Source: Rosettibacter sp037481715
GTDB taxonomy: Bacteria; Bacteroidota; Ignavibacteria; Ignavibacteriales; Melioribacteraceae
DNA: 64,000 nt
Reading direction: 5' to 3'
Assembly: GCA_037481715.1 (NCBI GenBank)
Contig: JBBFLD010000001.1
Location: 682,001-746,000, forward strand
Part shown: in pieces, positions 18,431 to 26,330 of the stretch
How the letters are laid out: each line of letters begins with the position of its first letter
Position numbering within the stretch: the first letter of the stretch is position 1
Notes under the pieces: generated by a model
Told to the model about the DNA's origin: nothing
Seen by the model: only the letters and a program-made list of their open reading frames with translations
Databases searched by the model: none
Made by a program: the position numbers and the translations under genes

Positions 18431-19405
18431 TCAAAATTTAGGATTAAGATGCCATCGCCATGCAGATTCAAGTATTTCTTCAATAGTGTATTTTGGTGAC
18501 CAGCCTAAAAGTTCTTTAGCTTTTTTATTATCTGCAACAAGAACTGCAGGGTCGCCTGCTCTTCTTGATGTAATTTCATATGGAATTTTTCTTCCAGTAA
18601 TTTGCTCGGATTTTTTAATTATTTCTAAAACAGAATTCCCAGTGCCTGTCCCCAAATTAATTATTGTTGATTCCTTGCCATTGTTCAAATATTCCAGAGC
18701 TTTGAGATGTGCATCAGCCAAATCCATTACATGAATATAATCACGAATGCATGTGCCATCCTGAGTATCATAATCATTCCCATAAACAAATAACTTTTCT
18801 CTTTTTTGTAATGCAGTATAAAGAACAAGAGGAATTAAATGAGTTTCTGGATTATGACTTTCCCCAATTTCACCACTTAAATGCGCTCCTGCAGCATTGA
18901 AATATCTTAATGCAACATACTTTAATCCATAAGCTGTATCAAAATCTTTTAACATTGTTTCAATCATAAGTTTTGTGTTTGCATATGGATTTATAGGTTT
19001 TGAAGATTCTTTTTCTGAAATTGGAATCATCAATGGATTTCCATAAATCGAACAAGTTGAAGAGAAAACAAATTTTTTAATTTCACAATTAACAACTGCT
19101 TTAATTAAATTATAACTTCCAACAACATTATTCATATAATAAAGATCAGGGTTTTCAACAGATTCACCGACATAAGCTAAAGCTGCAAAGTGAACCACAG
19201 CTTCAGGATTATGTTTTTTGATTACTTCTAATAATTTTTCATATTCAAGCAAATCAACAATTTCAAGAGGAACATTAGAAGAAACTGCTTCTTTATGTCC
19301 ACGTAATAAATTATCTATCACAATTGGTTCATGATTATATTCACATAATAATTTTACGAAATGAGAACCAATGTAACCTGCACCGCCAGTAACTAGTATC
19401 TTCAT
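18431..19405 (-). CDS. galE: UDP-glucose 4-epimerase
   Basis: A 324-residue extended short-chain dehydrogenase. NAD-binding VTGGAGYIGSHFVKLL is at the N-terminus, HFAALAYVGESV and FSSTCSIYG hold the substrate-site serine/threonine, and NPYANTKLM gives the YxxxK catalytic pair. The C-terminal half has GTCIRDYIHVMDLADAH and NLGTGTGNSVLE, both typical of GalE. It interconverts UDP-glucose and UDP-galactose. It leads the galE, rmlC-like, ugd run, with a 173-bp divergent gap to the gene at 19579. Confidence 0.93.
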   Translation of the reverse strand: MKILVTGGAGYIGSHFVKLLCEYNHEPIVIDNLLRGHKEAVSSNVPLEIVDLLEYEKLLEVIKKHNPEAVVHFAALAYVGESVENPDLYYMNNVVGSYNLIKAVVNCEIKKFVFSSTCSIYGNPLMIPISEKESSKPINPYANTKLMIETMLKDFDTAYGLKYVALRYFNAAGAHLSGEIGESHNPETHLIPLVLYTALQKREKLFVYGNDYDTQDGTCIRDYIHVMDLADAHLKALEYLNNGKESTIINLGTGTGNSVLEIIKKSEQITGRKIPYEITSRRAGDPAVLVADNKKAKELLGWSPKYTIEEILESAWRWHLNPKF

Positions 19406-19578
19406 AATTTTATCAGAATTTTTTTTTTAAAAATACGAAATAAAATTTTTGTAAATAAACTATCAGAAGAAATTTCTTAAAACGACTTTCTTGAAAAAAA
19501 TTTTACTTTCGAAAAATTTTTATTGAACAAACCAACTTATAGCATTAATTTTCACAATAAAAAAGTGAGGGATAGAAA

Positions 19579-19902
19579 ATGGCAAAGCTTCCCAAACGAT
19601 TTGAAAGATTCCTGAAAGAATTTCCAGATATTGCGGTAGCCTATGAAAATTTAGGTGCTGCTGTTCATGAATCCGGTCCACTTGATGAAAAAACACGAAT
19701 ATTAATTAAACTGGCAATTTCAATTGGTGCAAGAATGGAAGGAGCCGTGCATGCTCAGGTTCGCAAAGCTTTAAAAGCAAAAATTAAGAAAGAAGAAATT
19801 CGTCAAACTGCAATGCTTGCAATTCCTACAATTGGATTTCCAGCCGCAATGGCAGCATTAAGCTGGGTTGATGATTTATTAGACAAAAAAGGAGGAAAAT
19901 AA
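19579..19902 (+). CDS. Carboxymuconolactone decarboxylase/AhpD-like family protein
   Basis: A 107-residue all-helical protein of the carboxymuconolactone decarboxylase family. The core helix EGAVHAQVRKALKAKIKKEEI holds the conserved histidine, but the two-cysteine motif of AhpD peroxidase partners is absent, so peroxiredoxin-type redox activity is unlikely. Precise function is unknown. The ATG follows GAGGG. It ends three bases before the membrane-protein gene, whose ribosome site (GGAGG at 19891-19895) lies inside this gene's last codons, so the two are co-expressed. Confidence 0.78.
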   Translation: MAKLPKRFERFLKEFPDIAVAYENLGAAVHESGPLDEKTRILIKLAISIGARMEGAVHAQVRKALKAKIKKEEIRQTAMLAIPTIGFPAAMAALSWVDDLLDKKGGK

Positions 19903-19905
19903 TTA

Positions 19906-20997
19906 TTGGAAGAAACTACACTTCGTTTTCATTATAAACTTTATATCGATACAAAAAGATTTACCGCACTATGGGCTTTCAGCGAAGCTGTATTTGGAGG
20001 CATGCTCGCAATATTAAAAGTTCCATTCTCTGGAATGCTTTTAAGTGGTGCAGCAACAGTTTTCATTTCATTAATCGGCAGATATTCAGAAAATAAATCA
20101 GAAATACTTCGTTCAACTTTGCTTGTTATTCTTGTTAAAGCTGTCGTTAGTCCCTACAGTTCATTAAGTTCTTACTTCGCTGTTGCATTACAGGGATTAA
20201 TGGGATATGTATTTTTTAAATACATTAAAAACATAAAATTAAGCAGCATACTTCTTGGATTTTTTTCAGAAACATTTTCTGCAGTTCAAAGAGTTCTTGT
20301 TTTAACAATTCTATTTGGAGTTACATTCTGGGAAGCAATTGATTCTTTTACTCATTTTATTTTCAATCAAATAGGTGTTGAAAAATATTTTTATCCTTTC
20401 AGCTTAAGCATTTTTTCAATTATGCTCTACATCAGCATCCACATGATAGCTGGAATTTATGTTGGTTCAAAAGTTGTTAAAATCCCAGAATGGATAGAAA
20501 ACAGAACTGATTTAGTTTATCCGCTTTATTCATCTTTTTATTATAAAATGGATGCATTCAAATTAAATCTGAAAAACAAAAAGAAAAAGAGATGGTGGAA
20601 AAAGCCAAGTGGAATTGTAATCATAATATTTTCTATTGTGTATATGATTTTATCTTTTTACTCAAAAGAACTTGGACCCTACAAAGCAATCGAAATTCTA
20701 ATGATGTTAATTCGTTCTGTGTTAATTACTTTCATCTGGTTTGTGTTTGTTTCCCCTTTTATTGAAAGAAGACTAAACAAATTCCTCGAAAAAAATAAAT
20801 TCGACCATGCACCTGAGATTAATAAAATTATTGTTCTCTTCCCAAGCATAAAAAGACTTATTAACTACACATGGTTTATGTCGCAGGGTTATCTTGGAGT
20901 TTTTAGATTAGTAAAATTTTTCTCTGATACAATTGCATTATTACTTTCTGCAGAAATTGATGAAGAACAGGATTTATATCATAACTGGATTGAGTAA
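19906..20997 (+). CDS. Multi-pass inner membrane protein, function unknown
   Basis: A 363-residue protein with about seven hydrophobic segments, in two blocks: residues about 20-190 (five or six helices, including AILKVPFSGMLLSGAATVF and FFSETFSAVQRVLVLT) and about 225-290, separated by a strongly basic loop (KNKKKKRWWKK). The start appears to be TTG with GGAGG ten bases upstream; the next in-frame ATG is at residue 33. The first block loosely recalls small substrate-binding membrane subunits of ECF-type transporters, but I do not recognise the family. Its end overlaps the NTPase gene by 38 bases. Confidence 0.6.
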   Translation: MEETTLRFHYKLYIDTKRFTALWAFSEAVFGGMLAILKVPFSGMLLSGAATVFISLIGRYSENKSEILRSTLLVILVKAVVSPYSSLSSYFAVALQGLMGYVFFKYIKNIKLSSILLGFFSETFSAVQRVLVLTILFGVTFWEAIDSFTHFIFNQIGVEKYFYPFSLSIFSIMLYISIHMIAGIYVGSKVVKIPEWIENRTDLVYPLYSSFYYKMDAFKLNLKNKKKKRWWKKPSGIVIIIFSIVYMILSFYSKELGPYKAIEILMMLIRSVLITFIWFVFVSPFIERRLNKFLEKNKFDHAPEINKIIVLFPSIKRLINYTWFMSQGYLGVFRLVKFFSDTIALLLSAEIDEEQDLYHNWIE

Positions 20998-21430
20998 ATC
21001 CGGCAAAACAACAAGTTTAATGAGCTGGACTTCATCTCAAAAAAATATAGATGGAATTCTTCAACCTGTAATTGAAGAAAAACGCTTTTTCTATCATATC
21101 TCATCAAGAACTCTATTTCAATTGGAAAGTGAGGATGATGTTAATTCTATTAAAGTCGGAAGATATAAATTTAGATTAGAAGCCTTTAACTGGGCAAACG
21201 AAAAATTAATTAATTGTATTGGGAAAAATTTAGAATGGATAGTTGTAGATGAAATTGGTTTTCTTGAACTCAATGGAGAAGGTCTGCACTCATCTGTAAA
21301 AAAACTTTTATCATCAACTTTAAATGAAAAATTAATTTTTGTTGTTCGAGAATCACTGCTTCAGCAAGTTCTTGATTATTATCAAATTGACAATTATGAA
21401 ACTATGAAGTTACAATACAATTCTTTTTAA
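20960..21430 (+). CDS. THEP1/DUF265-like P-loop nucleoside triphosphatase
   Basis: A 156-residue P-loop protein. Walker A is GLSKSGKTTS (10-19 from this start) and Walker B is WIVVDEIGFLELNGEG, a pattern seen in THEP1-type nucleoside triphosphatases. The ATG at 20960 was chosen because the P-loop then sits at the usual distance from the N-terminus; a TTG at 20933 is possible. The gene starts inside the membrane-protein gene, so the two are translationally coupled and may work together. Substrate and role are unknown. Confidence 0.7.
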   Translation: MKNRIYIITGLSKSGKTTSLMSWTSSQKNIDGILQPVIEEKRFFYHISSRTLFQLESEDDVNSIKVGRYKFRLEAFNWANEKLINCIGKNLEWIVVDEIGFLELNGEGLHSSVKKLLSSTLNEKLIFVVRESLLQQVLDYYQIDNYETMKLQYNSF

Positions 21431-21462
21431 TTTTGCAGAAGAAAAAATTAACAGGAATGAAA

Positions 21463-23556
21463 ATGAAAAAAATATTTGTAATCTTTTTGTTAATCTTAAC
21501 ACCAAATTTAATCTTCGGCAAAAATCAAAATAACTTTTATAGAATTTACAACTCAGGCATTCATAATGATGTTGTAATTGAATTGATAAGCAAGGAATTA
21601 AAATCACATTTAAAATTCAGTCCGATTGATAAACTTGGTAAAGGCAGTATTTTCTTTGAAACATCTGAGGGGAAAAAATATTTAAGAGGGAACCCTGAAA
21701 AAATAATTGAAAGCAAAAATTCAATTAAAGCTACATGGAAAATTGATAATCATTTAATCACTATTTCATTAAAAAAAGAAAAAAATAATTTTAAGATTCA
21801 ATTCACTGCAGATAAAAATGATGATATATTAAAATGGGGATTTAACTTAGATGCGACTGAAGATGAATATTTCACAGGTTTATTTGAACGTGTTGTAGAT
21901 GGAAATCAAAAAGAATCTTGGAAAGAAGGGATTAAAGAAGCACTAAATTTGAGAGGACAATCTGTAGAAATGATAATAAAACCAACTCTTTCACTTTATA
22001 CACCATTTTATATTTCATCAAGAGGTTATGGATTATTTGTTGAAGGAACCTGGCCGGGATATTATGACTTTTGCAAAGAAGCTGAAAATTTTGTTCAAAT
22101 AGAATTTGAAGGACAATCGTTAAGCTTTATAATTTATACATCAAAAAAACCGGTAGAAATTGTAAAGGCTCATACACTTAATGTTGGTCCTCCAATTCTT
22201 CCTCCAAAGTGGGCGTTTCTGCCATATAGATGGAGAGATAATCATACAAACCTGAAAAAATTTTATGACAGCACAGAAGTTACTGCACCATACAACAGCA
22301 TGCTCGTAGAAGATATTCTTATGATGAAAGCACTCGACATTCCTTTTGGTGTTTACTGGGTTGACAGACCATGGGCAAAAGGTGAAGAAGGTTATGAAGA
22401 TTTTGAATGGGACGAAAATCGTTTCCCAAATGCAGAGAAAATGATTAAATGGCTCGAGAAAAAGAATATAAAATTCTTATTGTGGATTGCACCATGGGTT
22501 CGTGGTAAAATGGCAGAAGAAGCAAAAGTAAATGGTTACGAACTTCCAGCTAAAATTAATACACCAAGAGTATTAATTGATTTTACAAATCCAGATGCAG
22601 TTAAATGGTGGCAAGAAAAAGGATTATCAAAAGTTTTAAAACAAGGTGTCAAAGGTTTTAAACTTGACCGTGGAGAAGAAATTGTTCCTGAAACAAGAGA
22701 TATCAAAGTTTTTGATGGAAGAACAGCCAGAGAAAATCGTAATGATTATGTTGTTCAATATGTCAAAGCAACTCATGACATAATAAAAAAATTTTATGGA
22801 AATGATTTTGTTTTATTCCCAAGAGCTGGTTATACAGGCAGTACAAAATATAGTGCATTCTGGGGAGGCGATATTGCATCCCCACCAGAAGGATTAAGAT
22901 GTGCCATAATTGCTCAACAAAGAGCATCAATAATCGGATTCCCAATATGGGGTTCGGATACAGGCGGATACTGGCAGGGTGATTTAGATCGTGAAGTATT
23001 GGCTCGATGGCTTGCATTCAGTTGCTTCAGTCCAATTATGGAAGTTGGACCAACTGAAGACCGCGGATTATGGGATATGAAAAAAGAACCACATTATGAT
23101 ATCGAACTTTTAGCTATCTGGAGATTATATTCAAAACTTCATGAAAAATTAGCAGACTATTCGTATTCATTAGCTAAAGAAGCACATAATACTGGAATGC
23201 CAATTGTTCGACCTTTATTTCTAATTTATCCTGAACAAAAAGAATCATGGAATGAATGGCAAACATATTTGTACGGCTCGGATATTCTTGTTTCTGCAAT
23301 TTGGCAAAAAAATCAAACATCACAAAAAGTTTATTTGCCTGATGGGGATGATTGGATTGATGCTTGGTCACCAGATAAAATTTATAAAGGTGGACAATTC
23401 ATTGAAGTAAATACACCTCTTCATAAAATTCCAATCTTTATCAAAAAAGGCTCAAAAATTAATCTGGGTGATTTGAATAAACTTTATGAAGAATCTTTAA
23501 ATATTGTAAAGAACAAACCTGATTTGAAAAAATTACAGGAAGCAGAAAGCTGGTGA
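21463..23556 (+). CDS. Secreted GH31 family alpha-glycosidase
   Basis: A 697-residue glycoside hydrolase family 31 protein with a signal peptide (MKKIFVIFLLILTPNLIFG). The nucleophile region is GVKGFKLDRGEE, the acid/base region is AFWGGDI, and WGSDTGGYW follows, all GH31 landmarks. The family includes alpha-glucosidases, alpha-xylosidases, alpha-galactosidases and sulfoquinovosidases, and I cannot assign the substrate. No lipobox or T9SS domain is seen, so it is probably periplasmic. The ATG at 21463 has AGGA six bases upstream. It is 32 bp after the NTPase gene. Confidence 0.88.
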   Translation: MKKIFVIFLLILTPNLIFGKNQNNFYRIYNSGIHNDVVIELISKELKSHLKFSPIDKLGKGSIFFETSEGKKYLRGNPEKIIESKNSIKATWKIDNHLITISLKKEKNNFKIQFTADKNDDILKWGFNLDATEDEYFTGLFERVVDGNQKESWKEGIKEALNLRGQSVEMIIKPTLSLYTPFYISSRGYGLFVEGTWPGYYDFCKEAENFVQIEFEGQSLSFIIYTSKKPVEIVKAHTLNVGPPILPPKWAFLPYRWRDNHTNLKKFYDSTEVTAPYNSMLVEDILMMKALDIPFGVYWVDRPWAKGEEGYEDFEWDENRFPNAEKMIKWLEKKNIKFLLWIAPWVRGKMAEEAKVNGYELPAKINTPRVLIDFTNPDAVKWWQEKGLSKVLKQGVKGFKLDRGEEIVPETRDIKVFDGRTARENRNDYVVQYVKATHDIIKKFYGNDFVLFPRAGYTGSTKYSAFWGGDIASPPEGLRCAIIAQQRASIIGFPIWGSDTGGYWQGDLDREVLARWLAFSCFSPIMEVGPTEDRGLWDMKKEPHYDIELLAIWRLYSKLHEKLADYSYSLAKEAHNTGMPIVRPLFLIYPEQKESWNEWQTYLYGSDILVSAIWQKNQTSQKVYLPDGDDWIDAWSPDKIYKGGQFIEVNTPLHKIPIFIKKGSKINLGDLNKLYEESLNIVKNKPDLKKLQEAESW

Positions 23557-23562
23557 TTTGGA

Positions 23563-23658
23563 GATTGCAAAATTGCAAAATTGCAAGATTACAAGATTGA
23601 AAGATTGCAAAATTGCAAGATTACAAGATTGAAAGATTGAAAGATTATAAGATTGAAA
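23563..23658. repeat. Octanucleotide tandem repeat, 12 units
   Basis: Twelve contiguous 8-bp units of the form RATTRNAA (GATTGCAA, AATTGCAA, GATTACAA, GATTGAAA and GATTATAA variants) begin seven bases after the GH31 stop codon; a further broken unit follows at 23659. A higher-order block (GATTGCAA, AATTGCAA, GATTACAA, GATTGAAA) is seen twice, pointing to duplication of multi-unit blocks. It lies between convergent genes. No function is evident; slippage during replication is expected. Confidence 0.95.
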
Positions 23659-23807
23659 GATTTTAGGAATACAAAATTGTGTGGAAAGTATTCCTTATAA
23701 AAAAGTTTGCTTAGTTCAATAATTTCAGAATTGAAAGATTGATTTGTAAAAAATTTTGTGAATTAGAATTTGCTTCCTATATCATTGAAATAAATAAGAT
23801 TACTTTT

Positions 23808-24833
23808 CTATAATCGAAAAGTTCTTCCTGCTTTCATAAATGCTCTTATGTTTTCGATTGGCACCTCTTCAGGTAAATCGCAACCCGTGCTTAAAATAAA
23901 ATTAGGATAATTTTTCATTACATCAAGCAAATCAGTTACTTCTTTCATAACTTCTTCTGATGAGCCAGTTAAAATTTTTCCGGTTGGACAAATATTTCCA
24001 ATTACAATAACATCTACAGGAATTTTCTCAGCTATTGATACGATATCTACTCCAGCTTCTTTTGAATCAATGCTTAATGCATTTACATTTGCTTCGCACA
24101 TTTTTTCAATCAAATGCATTGAATTACCGCAAACATGATACACAACCGATACATTAGTATTTTCACATAACTTGCATATTTTGCTCACATAATTCTTAGA
24201 AAATTTATCGAAGTTATCAGGACTCAACATTACTGCACTTGGCTCAAGTACACAAATAATTTGTGCGCCTGCTGAGATTAAAAGCCTTGTATAATCTAAA
24301 ATCTTTTCTATTACAACATCACAAACTTCTGTAAGGAACTCAGGATTAGTTATTGAATAAAGAGCTGCATTCGTAGCTCCTAATAAAAGTCCTGCTAAAG
24401 TATAAGGGCCCGTTACATAAGCACCTTTTAAAATTTCTTCTGGCAGAAAAATATTCATCAATTTAACTGTCTCAACATATCCAAGTAATCTTGTATCATA
24501 ACGAATATCTATATCCCGCAATTTTATTAAATCATCATATTTGATTTCATCAGTAACAACTGTAGCAGATTCATTAATTGGGAAAATTGTATATCTTCCA
24601 AGTGCATTTGCTTCAACAGACAAATCCATCAATGGGAATACTGCATCTGGCTTAAAGGCATCAACATTGGCTTTGATTACTTTGAAATGTTCATAATAAT
24701 TTTGCTGAGCAAGTTTAATTGTGGAATTAATAAGTTTTAATCCTGGAAATCCAACAAGCGGTGCAACCAGTCTTTTCTTTTCTTGATTAGCTTTTTGAAG
24801 ATATTGCAAAAGAATTTTTTCTTTCATATTCAT
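23808..24833 (-). CDS. URO-D family methyltransferase with complete HxC-Cys zinc motif (MtaA-like)
   Basis: A 341-residue protein of the uroporphyrinogen decarboxylase superfamily. The zinc-site pattern of methylcobamide:thiol methyltransferases (MtaA, MtbA) is present: His233 and Cys235 in VVYHVCGN, and Cys318 in LSTGCDLP, an 83-residue spacing similar to MtaA. True heme-pathway URO-D lacks this pattern. It is the last gene of the corrinoid/xylan locus, 15 bp after the DUF362 gene. Family knowledge predicts methyl transfer between a corrinoid protein and a thiol; the partner here (homocysteine or another) is inference. Confidence 0.8.
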   Translation of the reverse strand: MNMKEKILLQYLQKANQEKKRLVAPLVGFPGLKLINSTIKLAQQNYYEHFKVIKANVDAFKPDAVFPLMDLSVEANALGRYTIFPINESATVVTDEIKYDDLIKLRDIDIRYDTRLLGYVETVKLMNIFLPEEILKGAYVTGPYTLAGLLLGATNAALYSITNPEFLTEVCDVVIEKILDYTRLLISAGAQIICVLEPSAVMLSPDNFDKFSKNYVSKICKLCENTNVSVVYHVCGNSMHLIEKMCEANVNALSIDSKEAGVDIVSIAEKIPVDVIVIGNICPTGKILTGSSEEVMKEVTDLLDVMKNYPNFILSTGCDLPEEVPIENIRAFMKAGRTFRL

Positions 24834-24848
24834 TTCAAAATTTTGTTA

Positions 24849-26240
24849 TCACTTTTGTAAAATCATTTTTTTTGCATCTGTGAAATTGTGTGTTAAAATT
24901 CTATAAATATAAATTCCTGATGAAAGATTCTTTGCATCAAATACAACTTCATGATATCCAGCAGAAATTTCTTTATCAATAATTGTTTCGATTTCACGTC
25001 CAGCAATATCATAAACTTTCAGATTAACAAAATCATTCTTGGGTAAATAAAATCCAATTCTTGTTGAAGGATTAAATGGATTTGGGAAGTTCGGCATTAA
25101 TTGATATTCAGTTAATAACGGAAGATTGATTTCATGTTCAACAGAAGTTATCAAATCTTTTCCATCCCCAACAATTTCAATTTCATTTATACTATTAATT
25201 CCCATTCCTTTTTGATTTAACATATAAAGATAATTATCGCATTCACTGCCCGAAGGGAGAACCAATTTTGGATTTGATGGATTACGTCCCATAATTGAAG
25301 CTCCAACACTATCAACTGCTACTGCATCTTTCCCTGCAATTAAAACATTATATTGTGCTGGTTGAAATGTTGGATTCCATACGCCTTCGCCGCCAATTGC
25401 ATTTTTAATTCCATCAATAATTGAAAGATGAATTGGGCAAGCCAAAAACAAATCGCTTATCGATTTTGGCAGATGAGTATTTGAAGGACCTCCTTCTTGA
25501 TGCAATGCACCTCTTCGACCATTATCATTTGGAAGCACATATAATTGTTTTGGAACAATTCCAACATGATTTTTAATTGCACCTGTAAAACCTGCTTCGT
25601 AATGATGTTTTAATTTTGGAATTGATACAAATAAATCAACCTCATCAAGTATTTGATTGAACTTGAACGATTTATAAAAGAAATTATTTTCACCAACAGA
25701 TTTTTCAATAAAATCAGGATAAGGGTCGGGTTTATTTAAATCAATAAAATTAACTCCAAGATTATCTTTAATTTCCTTATATCCAAAATTGTTGAATGAA
25801 GCATCATCCCACAGAGCTTCAACAATAAAAATATCTTTTGGATTTACACCAGAATCAATAATCAATTCAATTGCTGCGCGCATTACTTCGGGATGAGTCC
25901 ACATTGCCTCTTGAATAGAATATCCCTTCAGCTTTGAACTGAAAGAGGAACCCGAACCACCTGTTAGATTAATTTTAATTGCAACTCGTTTTCCATTATA
26001 AAATAAATCTTTAATTCCACCAATCTGTTCAAATAAATATTGAACTTTTTGTTTAACATAATTTCTATCATAATTATTAGCTTTTGTTACAGCAACTTTT
26101 GCTTTGAATTCATATGGAGAAAAAATTGTTCTTGCAAATGAATTTTTCGATAAAATGGATGGAGCCAACATCAAACCAGTCGATGCAATTCCTACTGATT
26201 TAATAAATTCTCTTCTTGTAAAACCTTTTTGATTTTTCAT
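24849..26240 (-). CDS. DUF362 protein with Tat signal and T9SS sorting domain
   Basis: A 463-residue exported protein. The N-terminus has a twin-arginine signal (FTRREFIKSVG, residues 8-18) and hydrophobic stretch; the DUF362 domain covers about 45-360 (VAVKI-type strand as RVAIKINLTGGSG, PKLKHHYEAGFTGAIKNHVG). The last 80 residues are a T9SS type A sorting domain (PNFPNPFNPSTRIGF, ending KMILQK). Export through Tat implies folding or cofactor loading in the cytoplasm before outer-membrane passage. DUF362 function is not settled. ATG with AAAGGA upstream; 15 bp before the URO-D gene. Confidence 0.85.
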   Translation of the reverse strand: MKNQKGFTRREFIKSVGIASTGLMLAPSILSKNSFARTIFSPYEFKAKVAVTKANNYDRNYVKQKVQYLFEQIGGIKDLFYNGKRVAIKINLTGGSGSSFSSKLKGYSIQEAMWTHPEVMRAAIELIIDSGVNPKDIFIVEALWDDASFNNFGYKEIKDNLGVNFIDLNKPDPYPDFIEKSVGENNFFYKSFKFNQILDEVDLFVSIPKLKHHYEAGFTGAIKNHVGIVPKQLYVLPNDNGRRGALHQEGGPSNTHLPKSISDLFLACPIHLSIIDGIKNAIGGEGVWNPTFQPAQYNVLIAGKDAVAVDSVGASIMGRNPSNPKLVLPSGSECDNYLYMLNQKGMGINSINEIEIVGDGKDLITSVEHEINLPLLTEYQLMPNFPNPFNPSTRIGFYLPKNDFVNLKVYDIAGREIETIIDKEISAGYHEVVFDAKNLSSGIYIYRILTHNFTDAKKMILQK

Positions 26241-26330
26241 TTCTAAGTTCCTTTGTTTAATAAATAATTTTTCATAAAAATTCTTTATTCATTTTTACAA
26301 TCAACATTCATTTAATAGTTTTTGCTTTCA

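Noticed and set aside
21463..23556. GH31 gene as part of the xylan locus
   Set aside because: It is on the opposite strand, converges on the locus and is coupled to the NTPase genes; an alpha-xylosidase role cannot be supported from the sequence alone.
23563..23658. CRISPR array
   Set aside because: The units are 8 bp with no spacers, and no cas gene is in the window.
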